DNA from: Rhodococcus opacus B4
GTDB taxonomy: Bacteria > Actinomycetota > Actinomycetes > Mycobacteriales > Mycobacteriaceae
Assembly (NCBI RefSeq): GCF_000010805.1
Contig: NC_012522.1
Span: 6,882,001-6,946,000 of the forward strand
DNA: 64,000 nt
Reading direction: 5' to 3'
Shown: piece by piece, positions 43,227 to 53,290 of the stretch
Layout: every line of letters begins with the position of its first letter
Numbering within the stretch: position 1 is the stretch's first letter
Notes under the pieces: model-generated
The model's database searches: none
What the model was told of the DNA's origin: nothing
What the model saw: the letters and a program-made list of their open reading frames with translations, nothing else
Program-made: the position numbers and the translations under genes

Positions 43227-44374
43227 ACGCGGCAGTCGACAAATGGATTCTCGCTCACACCGACGAACTCTCCCAGTGGCGGCGGCACATCCACGCCAAT
43301 CCCGAACTCGCGCGACACGAGTACGCGACGACGGAATTCGTGGCGACCCGCCTCGCCGCGGCGGGACTGTCACCCGAACTGCTTCCCGGGGGAACGGGGC
43401 TCACGTGCGATCTCGGGCCGTCGGACGGTCCCCGCATCGCGTTGCGCGCCGACATGGACGCCCTGCCGCTCCAGGAACTCACCGGCGCCACGTACTCGTC
43501 GACGGTGCCGGGCGTGTCGCACGCGTGCGGGCACGACGCGCACACCACCATCCTGCTGGGAACCGGCCTGGCCCTCAGCGAGATCCCCGACCTGCCGGTG
43601 GGCGTCCGGCTGATCTTCCAGCCCGCCGAGGAGGTCATGCCCGGCGGTGCTCTGGAGGTCGTCGCGGCCGGACGGCTCGAGGGCGTGTCGCGGATCTTCG
43701 CCCTCCACTGCGATCCGCGGCTCGCGGCCGGGCGCGTCGGGGTGCGGCTCGGCGCGATCACGTCCGCGGCCGACACGATCGAGGTCGTGCTCGACTCGCC
43801 GGGCGGCCACACGTCGCGCCCGCACCTGACCACCGACCTCGTGTTCGCGCTGGGAACCGTCGTGACCGGACTGCCGGGCATGCTCAGCAGGCGGATCGAC
43901 CCACGCACCGGCACCGTCATGGTGTGGGGCGCCGTCAGCGCCGGCCGCGCCCCCAACGCCATCCCGCAGACCGGCATGATGTCCGGCACCGTGCGGACCG
44001 GCGACCACGAGACGTGGGAGATGCTCGAGCCGCTGGTCCGGGAGATCGTCCACGGGCTCCTGGCGCCCACCGGGGTGCGGTATCAGCTGAACTACCGCCG
44101 CGGAGTCCCGCCCGTCGTCAACGACGAGGTGTCGACGCGCATGTTCGAGGACGCGATCCGCACCGTCGGCCCGGACGCCCTCGCCGACACGCCGCAGTCG
44201 GGCGGCGGCGAGGACTTCTCCTGGTATCTCGAAGAGGTTCCCGGCGCGATGGCCCGGCTCGGCGTCTGGTCGGGGGTCGGCGAGCAACTCGACATCCACC
44301 AGCCCACGTTCGACCTGGACGAGCGGGCGCTCGGCGTCGGCGTGCGGGTGCTGTCGAGCCTGGTGCTGGGCTGA
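43223..44374 (+). CDS. amiA1: M20-family amidohydrolase AmiA1
   Basis: A 383-residue paralogue of the upstream protein with the same fold: metal ligands in HACGHDAH and PAEE, lid domain with GGHTSRP, and terminal GGGEDFSWYL. It resembles hippurate/indole-acetyl amino acid hydrolases. The two genes are translationally coupled and may form a heteromer or act in sequence. The substrate is unknown. Confidence 0.87.
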   Translation: MNAAVDKWILAHTDELSQWRRHIHANPELARHEYATTEFVATRLAAAGLSPELLPGGTGLTCDLGPSDGPRIALRADMDALPLQELTGATYSSTVPGVSHACGHDAHTTILLGTGLALSEIPDLPVGVRLIFQPAEEVMPGGALEVVAAGRLEGVSRIFALHCDPRLAAGRVGVRLGAITSAADTIEVVLDSPGGHTSRPHLTTDLVFALGTVVTGLPGMLSRRIDPRTGTVMVWGAVSAGRAPNAIPQTGMMSGTVRTGDHETWEMLEPLVREIVHGLLAPTGVRYQLNYRRGVPPVVNDEVSTRMFEDAIRTVGPDALADTPQSGGGEDFSWYLEEVPGAMARLGVWSGVGEQLDIHQPTFDLDERALGVGVRVLSSLVLG

Positions 44375-44387
44375 GGCCCCGCAGTCC

Positions 44388-44849
44388 CTATTCGGTGCCC
44401 GGCCCGACGTTACGGCTGTTGCGGGTGCGCAGGTCGCGCACGTAGTCGGCGGGGGCACCGGCGATCTCCGCGGCGTCGGCCATCACCCCGAGGTAGCGTG
44501 CCGACGGCAGGCCGCCCTCGTACGCGTCGAGCACGTACAACCAGGCGAGTTCCGGTTCGCCGACGGTGTCCACGCGCACGCGGATCTTGCGGTGGATGCC
44601 GAGTTCGGAGCCCTCCCATCGGTCGAGGCTGACCTCGTCCTCCTCGGGAACGTCGTAGAGCACGACGAACACCTTGGAATCGGGGTCCTCGACCACGGTG
44701 GCGAGTGCGCCCTCCCAGCCGATGTCCCCTCCACTGAACGTCAGTCGCCAGCCGTGCAGCCAGCCCGTCCCCGCCATCGGCGAGTGAGGGCAGCGCTGCA
44801 ACATCTGCTCGGGATGCATGTTGGACCCGTAGGCGGCATAGATCGACAC
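44388..44849 (-). CDS. Gamma-glutamylcyclotransferase-fold protein
   Basis: A 153-residue protein with the GGCT entry motif YAAYGSNM and an acidic residue in DRWEGSELGIHRK that could be catalytic. Such proteins cyclise gamma-glutamyl amines or related peptides, while the actinobacterial members are uncharacterised. It starts at GTG (44849) with a TAGGCT box 7 nt upstream, so it is probably leaderless. It matches Rv3304 in place. Confidence 0.75.
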   Translation of the reverse strand: MSIYAAYGSNMHPEQMLQRCPHSPMAGTGWLHGWRLTFSGGDIGWEGALATVVEDPDSKVFVVLYDVPEEDEVSLDRWEGSELGIHRKIRVRVDTVGEPELAWLYVLDAYEGGLPSARYLGVMADAAEIAGAPADYVRDLRTRNSRNVGPGTE

Positions 44850-44856
44850 GGCGGCA

Positions 44857-44862
44857 AGCCTA
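44857..44862 (-). promoter_or_regulatory. -10 element of the GGCT-like gene, leaderless type
   Basis: TAGGCT (minus strand) lies 7 nt before the GTG start at 44849. Confidence 0.45.
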
Positions 44863-44964
44863 AACGGTGGCTAGTAATCTGTTGCATGCAGTGCACGACA
44901 CGACGCGCTGCGATCGTCGAAAAGCCGGCCGGAGACCCCGGTCGACAGCTGAATTGGAGGACAG

Positions 44965-46368
44965 ATGACCCGAATCGTGATCATTGGTGGCGGGCCTGCC
45001 GGATACGAGGCAGCGCTGGTGGCCGCACAGCACGGCGCCTCCGTCTCCTTGATCGATTCGGACGGGGTGGGCGGCGCCTGCGTTCTGTTCGACTGCGTGC
45101 CGTCCAAGACCTTCATCGCCTCCACCGGCGTGCGTACCGACATGCGGCGCGCCACCGACCTGGGGATTGCGCTCGACCCCGAGCAGGCCACGGTCGCACT
45201 GCCGCAGATCCACGCCCGCGTGAAGAGCCTCGCGCAGGCACAGTCCTCCGACATCCGCACCCGCCTGCAGACGGTGGGGGTCGAACTGCTGTCGGGCACC
45301 GCCGAGCTCACCGACCAGCGGCTCGGCATGGCGTCGCATCAGGTGTGTGCGACCCTCGAGAACGGCGAGAAGAAGACGCTCGACGCGGACGTCGTCCTCA
45401 TCGCCACCGGGGCGAGTCCCCGGGTGATCCCCGGGGCGGAGCCGGACGGCGAGCGCATCCTGACGTGGCGCGACCTCTACGACCTCGACGCGCTGCCGAC
45501 GCACCTCGTCGTCGTCGGTTCCGGTGTGACCGGCGCCGAGTTCGTGTCCGCCTACACCGAGATGGGTGTGAAGGTCACCCTGGTGTCCAGCCGCGACCGC
45601 GTCCTGCCCGGTGAGGACGCCGACGCCGCCCTCGTCCTCGAGGACGTCCTCGCCGAACGTGGCGTCACCCTCGTCAAGCACGCCCGGGCCGACGCCGTGA
45701 AGCGCACCGAGGACGGCATCGTCGTCGTCCTCGCGGACGGCCGCACCGTCGAGGGCAGCCACGCCCTGATGACGGTCGGTTCGGTTCCCAACACGCAGAA
45801 TCTCGGGCTGGAGAAGGTCGGCATCGAACTCGACAAGGGTGGATACCTGCGGGTGGACCGGGTGTCGCGGACGCCGGTGTCGGGGATCTACGCGGCGGGC
45901 GACTGCACAGGTCTGCTGCCGCTGGCGTCGGTCGCCGCCATGCAGGGCCGCATCGCGATGTACCACGCACTCGGTGAGGGTGTGAGCCCCATCAAGCTGA
46001 AGACGGTGGCGTCGGCGGTGTTCACGCGCCCCGAGATCGCGACCGTGGGCGTCAGCCAGGCCGCGATCGACGACGGCGAGGTGCCCGCCCGCACCGTCAT
46101 GCTCCCGCTCAACACCAACCCGCGCGCCAAGATGTCCGGGCTGCGCCGCGGTTTCGTGAAGATCTTCTGCCGCCCGGCCACCGGTGTGGTGATCGGCGGC
46201 GTGGTGGTGGCCCCCAACGGGTCGGAACTGATCCTGCCCATCGCCATCGCCGTGCAGAACAACCTCACCGTCAACGATCTCGCCGCGACGTTCTCGGTGT
46301 ACCCGTCGCTGACGGGGTCGATCACCGAGGCGGCTCGGCAGCTGATGCGGCACGACGACCTGGACTGA
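44965..46368 (+). CDS. lpdA: NAD(P)H quinone reductase LpdA
   Basis: A 467-residue flavoprotein of the pyridine-disulfide oxidoreductase family. FAD loop GGGPAGYEA (8-16), a C39-x4-C44 pair, NAD loop GSGVTGAEF and second FAD motif GIYAAGDC are present. The C-terminus reads SVYPSLTGSITEAA where true lipoamide dehydrogenases have a catalytic His-Pro-Thr, so it should not act on lipoamide. Mycobacterial LpdA has the same change and is a quinone reductase. A GGAGG site lies 4 nt before the ATG. Confidence 0.92.
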   Translation: MTRIVIIGGGPAGYEAALVAAQHGASVSLIDSDGVGGACVLFDCVPSKTFIASTGVRTDMRRATDLGIALDPEQATVALPQIHARVKSLAQAQSSDIRTRLQTVGVELLSGTAELTDQRLGMASHQVCATLENGEKKTLDADVVLIATGASPRVIPGAEPDGERILTWRDLYDLDALPTHLVVVGSGVTGAEFVSAYTEMGVKVTLVSSRDRVLPGEDADAALVLEDVLAERGVTLVKHARADAVKRTEDGIVVVLADGRTVEGSHALMTVGSVPNTQNLGLEKVGIELDKGGYLRVDRVSRTPVSGIYAAGDCTGLLPLASVAAMQGRIAMYHALGEGVSPIKLKTVASAVFTRPEIATVGVSQAAIDDGEVPARTVMLPLNTNPRAKMSGLRRGFVKIFCRPATGVVIGGVVVAPNGSELILPIAIAVQNNLTVNDLAATFSVYPSLTGSITEAARQLMRHDDLD

Positions 46369-46372
46369 TCCC

Positions 46373-46393
46373 GAAATGTGAGAATCACATTTC
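46373..46393. promoter_or_regulatory. 21-bp perfect palindrome upstream of the aminotransferase
   Basis: Arms GAAATGTGA and TCACATTTC (9 bp each, perfect) flank a GAA centre. It begins 4 bp after the lpdA stop and 165 bp before the aminotransferase. A further half-site TTCACAT follows at once. This is clearly an operator in shape, with the binding protein unknown. Confidence 0.6.
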
Positions 46394-46537
46394 ACATAGT
46401 GGCTCCCTCGGTGGGATAGTCGAGGCACGGTCCGAAATCATCGGCCGTGCCTCGGCGCTCTCCCGCCCCGCAGACCCAGGACGGACAGGGTGTTCCTCAC
46501 CTGATCTCCGCTTTTGACGTGCCTCCTGGGAGTCGAC

Positions 46538-47706
46538 ATGCCGCAAACACTTGCCCGCCGTATGGAGGGGCTGCACAGCTCCGCCATCCGTGACCTTCTC
46601 ACCCTCACTGCCCGGCCCGACGTGGTCAGCCTCGCGGGCGGGCTGCCGGACCCCGAATTCATTCCGCGGGAACGGATCCGGAAGGAAGCCGAACTCGCGC
46701 TCGCGGACCCGGCGTCCGTCCAGTACGGCGAGACCACCGGGCTGCGAAGGCTCCGCGACGTGCTCGCCGCACGTGAGGGCGCCAGGATCGGCCGGCCGCT
46801 CGGCGCCGCCGACGTCGTCGTCACCCATGGCTCGCAGCAGGCGCTGAGCCTGCTCGCGCAGGTGCTGCTCGACCCCGGCGACGTCGTGATCGTCGAAGAA
46901 CCCGCCTACACCGGAGCGCTGCAGGTGTTCCGTGCCGCCGAGGCCGACGTCCGGTCCGTCCCGCTGGACGCCGACGGCACGGACACCGCCGCCCTGCAGG
47001 GCATGCTCGAGTCCGGGCTTCGGCCCACCGTCGTCCACACGGTGAGCAATTTCCACAACCCGCGCGGCGTCGTCCTGGCGGCCGGCCGCCGGGAGCACCT
47101 CGCCGCGCTGGCCGACCGCTACGGCTTCTGGGTGATCGAGGACGACCCGTACGGCGAACTCTTCTTCGACGGACCGCCGCCCGCGCCCGTCGCGGCCCTG
47201 TCGGACCGGGTGATCCGGCTGTCCAGCGCATCGAAGATCCTGGCACCCGCGCTGCGGGTCGGGTGGCTGCACGGCGACCGGCGGGTGTGCGAGGCCGTCG
47301 AACTGCTCAAGCAGGGTGCGGACCTCTGCGGTTCGTCACTGACCCATCAGATCGCCGCCGGACTGCTGTCGGACGAGCCGTGGCTGGACCTGCACCTGGA
47401 GATGCTGCGCGCCCGCTACGGGTCCCGGGCCCGGGCACTCGCCGCCGGGATCGCCTCCACGTTCGGTGACCGCGCCGGGGTGTCGTCGGCCGTGGGTGGA
47501 ATGTTCTGCTGGACCGAATTCGCCGACCCGGACCTGGACACCGCGGCGCTGCTGCAGACCGCCGTCGAGCACGGTGTGGCCTTCGTCCCCGGATCGGCGT
47601 TCGGCGTCGCCGCGGAGCACCGGAGCGCTCTGCGGCTGTGCTTCGCGACCTGTTCGGAAGACGTGCTGACGGGCGCGGCGGCGCGGCTCGGCGACGCGTA
47701 CGCCGC

Positions 47707-47722
<16 letters not shown>
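46538..47722 (+). CDS. PLP-dependent aminotransferase (2-aminoadipate/MocR-like fold)
   Basis: A 394-residue class I/II aminotransferase with the PLP lysine in LSSASKILAPALRVGW, the phosphate contact THGSQQALSLLAQ and VEEPAYTGALQVF. It resembles LysN-type 2-aminoadipate aminotransferases and the C-terminal half of MocR regulators, but carries no helix-turn-helix. The start is the ATG with GGGAG 5-6 nt upstream, while a TTG eight codons earlier is open. Its 3' end overlaps glpK by 16 bp. The substrate is unknown. Confidence 0.82.
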
Positions 47723-49200
<1,478 letters not shown>

Positions 49201-49250
49201 GAAGCTACTAGCCTGGGCATGAATCCGTCGTCATCTCACAGGAGCCCGAG

Positions 49251-50993
49251 TTGAGTAGTCAGCCTGGTGTGCAGTTCCTCGGTCCCCGGCAGCGCGATGC
49301 CGCCTGGGACGAGCTGCAGACCGAACAGTTCGACGTCGTCGTGATCGGCGGTGGTGTGGTCGGGGCCGGTGCGGCCCTGGACGCGGCCACCCGCGGGCTG
49401 AAGGTGGCGTTGGTGGAGGCGCGCGACTACGCGTCCGGAACGTCGAGCCGCTCGTCGAAGATGTTCCACGGCGGGCTGCGCTACCTCGAGCAGCTCGAGT
49501 TCGGACTGGTCCGGGAGGCACTCCGGGAGCGTGAGCTGTCGCTGACCACCCTCGCGCCGCACCTGGTGAAGCCGCTCAAGTTCCTGTTCCCGATCACCCA
49601 CCGGTTGTGGGAGCGCCCCTACATGGCGGCCGGGATCTTCCTCTATGACCGGATGGGCGGCGCCAAATCGGTTCCGCCGCAGAAGCATCTGACCCGCGCG
49701 GGTGCGCTGCGGATGGCGCCGGGGCTCAAGCGCAACTCGCTGACCGGTGGCATCCAGTACTACGACACCGTCGTCGACGACGCCCGGCACACCATGACCG
49801 TTGCTCGCACCGCCGCCCACTACGGGGCGGTCGTGCGGACGTCGACGCAGGTGGTCGGATTCCTCCGGGAGGCGGACCGGGTCTCCGGAGTGCGCGTCCG
49901 GGACTGCGAGGACGGGCGCACCGCGGACGTCAAGGCACACGTCGTCATCAACGCGACCGGGGTGTGGACCGACGAGATCCAGGCGCTGTCGCGGCAACGC
50001 GGCCGGTTTCGCGTCCGCGCGTCCAAGGGCGTCCACATCGTGGTGCCCCGCGACCGGATCGTCAGCGACGCCGCGATCATCCTCCGCACCGAGAAGTCGG
50101 TGCTGTTCGTCATTCCGTGGGGCAGCCACTGGATCATCGGCACCACCGACACGGACTGGAACCTCGACCTCGCGCACCCGGCGGCCACCAAGGCCGACAT
50201 CGACTACATCCTCGGCCACGTCAACAAGGTGCTGGTGACGTCGCTGACCCACGACGACATCGACGGTGTGTACGCGGGTCTGCGTCCGCTGCTCGCCGGG
50301 GAGAGCGACGAGACGTCCAAGCTGTCCCGCGAGCACGCCGTCGCGCGGGTCGCGCCGGGCCTCGTCGCCATCGCGGGCGGCAAGTACACCACCTACCGCG
50401 TGATGGCCGAGGACGCCGTGGATCTCGCGGCCGAGGACATTCCGGCGCGGATGGCGCCGTCCATCACCGAGAAGGTGCCGCTCGTGGGTGCGGACGGCTA
50501 CTTCGCGCTGGTCAACCAGACCGTGCATCTCGGCCAGCTGTACGGGCTGCACCCGTACCGGGTGAAGCACCTGCTGGACCGTTACGGCTCGCTGATCGGC
50601 GAGGTGCTCGACCTGGCGGCCGACAAGCCGGAACTGCTCCAGCCCCTCACCGACGCGCCCGCCTACCTGCAGGTCGAGGTCGTGTACGCGGCGGCGGCCG
50701 AGGGTGCGCTGCATCTCGACGACATCCTCGCCCGGCGCACCCGGATCGCGATCGAGTACTCGCACCGGGGTGTGAACTGCGCCGAGCAGGTGGCGCAGCT
50801 GGTGGCTCCGGTCCTCGGCTGGGACGCCGACGACATCGACCGCGAGGTGAAGACGTACCAGGCGCGGGTGGAGGCGGAGGTGCAGTCGCAGGCGCAACCG
50901 GACGACCTGTCCGCCGACGCGTTGCGGGCGGCGGCACCGGAATCGCGGATCGAACTGCTCGAACCGCCGGTCAGTGTGTCAGAAATACCTTGA
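49251..50993 (+). CDS. glpD: Aerobic glycerol-3-phosphate dehydrogenase
   Basis: A 580-residue membrane-associated FAD enzyme passing electrons from glycerol-3-phosphate to quinone. It has the FAD loop GGGVVGAGAALDAATRG, the family signature SSRSSKMFHGGLRYLEQ, and WGSHWIIGTTDTDW. The start is a TTG with AGGAG 6 nt upstream. The C-terminal domain ends with a low-complexity tail whose last 23 bp overlap the opposite-strand membrane protein gene. Confidence 0.95.
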   Translation: MSSQPGVQFLGPRQRDAAWDELQTEQFDVVVIGGGVVGAGAALDAATRGLKVALVEARDYASGTSSRSSKMFHGGLRYLEQLEFGLVREALRERELSLTTLAPHLVKPLKFLFPITHRLWERPYMAAGIFLYDRMGGAKSVPPQKHLTRAGALRMAPGLKRNSLTGGIQYYDTVVDDARHTMTVARTAAHYGAVVRTSTQVVGFLREADRVSGVRVRDCEDGRTADVKAHVVINATGVWTDEIQALSRQRGRFRVRASKGVHIVVPRDRIVSDAAIILRTEKSVLFVIPWGSHWIIGTTDTDWNLDLAHPAATKADIDYILGHVNKVLVTSLTHDDIDGVYAGLRPLLAGESDETSKLSREHAVARVAPGLVAIAGGKYTTYRVMAEDAVDLAAEDIPARMAPSITEKVPLVGADGYFALVNQTVHLGQLYGLHPYRVKHLLDRYGSLIGEVLDLAADKPELLQPLTDAPAYLQVEVVYAAAAEGALHLDDILARRTRIAIEYSHRGVNCAEQVAQLVAPVLGWDADDIDREVKTYQARVEAEVQSQAQPDDLSADALRAAAPESRIELLEPPVSVSEIP

Positions 50994-51507
50994 CGATCAC
51001 GATGGCCGATGCGACGACGGCGAGGCCGAACGCCGCCCAGTGGGTGCCGGACGTGACTCTCTCGCGGCGGAGACGGCTGATCACGTAACTGATCGACGCG
51101 ATCCGGGTGATCATCACCAACTCGGCGATCAACTGCGCGGTCCTCGGCTCCAGCCAGCCGATCAGCGCGGCGCACAGGATGACGCTGGGGACTACGGCCG
51201 ACGTGAGGATGGGCAGGCCGTCGCGGAGTTCCCCGCTGCGTTCGGCTCGGGTGAGCGTGCGGTCGAGACGCAGTGTCTGCCCGACGGACTCGGCGAATAG
51301 GTGCGCGAGGAATGTGGACAGCGCCGCTCCGACGACGATCGCGATGCCGACGGTTTCCTGTGCCTTGGTGACGGGGATGAGCGCGGCGAGGACGAGGATG
51401 TTGCCGTAGATGTAGGCGCTGATGCGCCGAGCGGCGCGCTCGGTGTCGATCGGGGCGTCGGTCAGCTGCGCGGGGCGGTTGAAGAGCTTCGGAAGGTCCC
51501 ACTCCAT
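50971..51507 (-). CDS. Membrane protein of unknown function
   Basis: A 178-residue protein with about four helices (residues about 35-55, 58-78, 100-125, 150-175) and a charged loop RLDRTLTRAERSGELRDG. The ATG at 51507 is preferred. One four codons earlier is open. It resembles small VIT/DUF-type actinobacterial membrane proteins, but I cannot place it. The 3' end overlaps glpD. Confidence 0.65.
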   Translation of the reverse strand: MEWDLPKLFNRPAQLTDAPIDTERAARRISAYIYGNILVLAALIPVTKAQETVGIAIVVGAALSTFLAHLFAESVGQTLRLDRTLTRAERSGELRDGLPILTSAVVPSVILCAALIGWLEPRTAQLIAELVMITRIASISYVISRLRRERVTSGTHWAAFGLAVVASAIVIVKVFLTH

Positions 51508-51534
51508 GGCCCCGAGCATTCCACGCGCACGCGG

Positions 51535-51627
51535 TCAGCGAGTGTGGACGAGCGATTTCGGTGCGTGTGCGGCGACGACCCCGGAGAGCGCCATGACGAC
51601 GAGGGCTGTGACAGCGATGAATTCCAT
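51535..51627 (-). CDS. Candidate 30-residue single-helix membrane peptide
   Basis: A short reading frame encodes a hydrophobic helix (FIAVTALVVMALSGVVAA) and a basic tail ending in HTR. The ribosome site is weak. It lies 27 bp before the membrane protein gene on the same strand and could be its leader or partner. It may also be chance. Confidence 0.35.
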   Translation of the reverse strand: MEFIAVTALVVMALSGVVAAHAPKSLVHTR

Positions 51628-51691
51628 GTCATTCAGCGTCGTCCCGGAACCCGTGAGCAGTGTGGGCGTTGTCTGTGAGCTCCCTGGGAAC

Positions 51692-52651
51692 TCAGACTTT
51701 CGGGCTGTAGTGCTGGGGATCGTCGCGCCGGCCCCGCGGTGGAAGGTTGCGTCGCGGGGTGTGGACGAGCGGTGCGTGCGCGGGGGCGCGTCCGGTCTCG
51801 CGGTCCCAGCCGGCGCGGGCGCGCGGGTGGTAGCGGTACCGCCACGGGACGAGACGGAATACCGCGTTCACGGCGCGGCTGACGAGAGTGTGCAGGCGCT
51901 CGTCGCGTGTGGTCCAGCGGTAGCCGAGGAGGTCGCGGACCGGTGGGTCGTACATGCCGACGGTCAGCCACACGAAGCCCTTCGCCACCGGGATGCGGAG
52001 GATCGCCCAGATCGGGCCGGGTAGCCACGACAGGAACGGGGGAGCGCCGAGCCCGGACAGGTCGAGGACGTCGCGGGTGGCTTTGTTGTCCTCGAGGACG
52101 TTGCGGCACATGTGATCCCAGTAGTCCTGGAACGCCTCCCAGGTTTCCGGGACGGGTCGCATGCTCATCCCGTACAGGCGGTACCACTGGATGTGCTCGG
52201 TGAACAGCCGGCGCTTCTGGTCTTCGGTGAGGCCACCCATGAAATTGTCGCCGGTGAGGATGGTGCCCATGAAGAACGTGGCGTGCGCCCAGTAGAACGT
52301 GTCCGGGTCGAGGGCGTGGTACCGGCGGCCGTGCTTGTCGATCCCTTTGATGTTGTCGTGGTACCCGCGCACCTGCTCGGCGGTCTGCCGGGCGCGGTCG
52401 CCGTCGAAGACGACGCCGCCGATCGGGTACAGCGACCGGTAGAGGCGCTCCCACCGCTCGTCGAAGAAGCGGGAGTGTTCCTCGACGCCCGCGCCGAGCC
52501 CGGGATGCATGTTCTGCATCGACCCCGCCCAGACGCCCTGCAGCATTCCGCGCCAGTCGCCGAAATACTTCCAGGTCAGCGAATCGGGGCCGAGGGGAAC
52601 TGGGGCCGAGGCCGGGACGGGCGTGCCGTCCGCGTTCAGGTGACTACGCAC
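51692..52651 (-). CDS. Oxygenase MpaB family protein (DUF2236)
   Basis: A 319-residue protein of the MpaB/latex-clearing-protein-like family. A likely haem-binding His lies in HATFFMGTI with a following acidic helix, and WYRLYGMSMRPVP is a typical later motif. Relatives are haem b oxygenases, including rubber oxygenase Lcp, while most have no known substrate. No signal peptide is seen, and the Arg/Pro-rich tail looks disordered. The GTG start lies inside a large palindrome shared with the divergent TetR gene. Confidence 0.8.
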   Translation of the reverse strand: MRSHLNADGTPVPASAPVPLGPDSLTWKYFGDWRGMLQGVWAGSMQNMHPGLGAGVEEHSRFFDERWERLYRSLYPIGGVVFDGDRARQTAEQVRGYHDNIKGIDKHGRRYHALDPDTFYWAHATFFMGTILTGDNFMGGLTEDQKRRLFTEHIQWYRLYGMSMRPVPETWEAFQDYWDHMCRNVLEDNKATRDVLDLSGLGAPPFLSWLPGPIWAILRIPVAKGFVWLTVGMYDPPVRDLLGYRWTTRDERLHTLVSRAVNAVFRLVPWRYRYHPRARAGWDRETGRAPAHAPLVHTPRRNLPPRGRRDDPQHYSPKV

Positions 52652-52686
52652 GTTGTCAGACTAGGATCTGACAACACGCGTAGTCA
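52641..52686. promoter_or_regulatory. 46-bp interrupted palindrome between MpaB and TetR genes
   Basis: Inner arms GTTGTCAGA (52652-52660) and TCTGACAAC (52667-52675) enclose 6 nt. Outer arms TGACTACGC (52641-52649) and GCGTAGTCA (52678-52686) are exactly symmetric about the same centre, with only two mismatched pairs between. It covers the MpaB start and the TetR promoter, as expected for a TetR operator. Confidence 0.75.
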
Positions 52687-52704
52687 AGGATTGGGGAGAG
52701 AAGA

Positions 52705-53283
52705 GTGACGCTGGAGGACCGGCGGGAAGCACGGCGGAATTCGCTGCTGCGTGCGGGCGTCGCGCTGCTCGGTGCGCCCGACGGGCCGGCGGTGAACGTG
52801 CGCGCGGTCTGCCGCGCGGCATCCCTGACCGAACGGTACTTCTACGAATCGTTCCGGGACCGGGACGAATTCGTGCGCTCGGTCTACGCGGCGGTGGGCG
52901 ATCAGGCGCAGACCGCGCTCGTGGAGGCCGTCGCGTCCACGGAGACCGCCCGGGAACGGGCCGCGGCCGCCGTCGACGCGTTCGTGAAACTGATGGTCGA
53001 CGATCCCGCGATGGGCCGCGTGCTCCTGCTGGCGCCGCTGTCCGAACCCGCGCTGAGCAGGCGGGGAATCGACCTGATGCCTGGCTTCGTCGGACTCGTG
53101 CACGACCAGCTGTCCGCCGTCGACGACGAGGTGGAGAAACAACTCGTCGCGATAGGTGTGGTCGGCGCACTCACGACGCTGTTCATCGGATATCTCGACG
53201 GAACTGTTGCCGCGTCGCGCGAGCAATTCGTCGCGCATTGCGTCACGCTGGTGGTGGAGGCAAACAAGGCCGGCCACGAGTGA
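52705..53283 (+). CDS. TetR-family transcriptional regulator
   Basis: A 192-residue regulator with an N-terminal helix-turn-helix (about 15-60, NVRAVCRAASLTERYFYESFRDRDEFV) and a helical ligand domain. It starts at GTG behind GGGGAGAGAAG. It diverges from the MpaB-family oxygenase gene with a very large palindrome between, so it most likely represses both. The DUF1353 gene follows 7 bp behind and should be co-transcribed. Confidence 0.9.
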   Translation: MTLEDRREARRNSLLRAGVALLGAPDGPAVNVRAVCRAASLTERYFYESFRDRDEFVRSVYAAVGDQAQTALVEAVASTETARERAAAAVDAFVKLMVDDPAMGRVLLLAPLSEPALSRRGIDLMPGFVGLVHDQLSAVDDEVEKQLVAIGVVGALTTLFIGYLDGTVAASREQFVAHCVTLVVEANKAGHE

Positions 53284-53290
53284 GGTGCGC

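Noticed and set aside
46373..46393. Aminotransferase palindrome as a CRP/GlxR site
   Set aside because: CRP-type sites are TGTGA-N6-TCACA. The 3-bp spacer here changes the helical phase of the halves.
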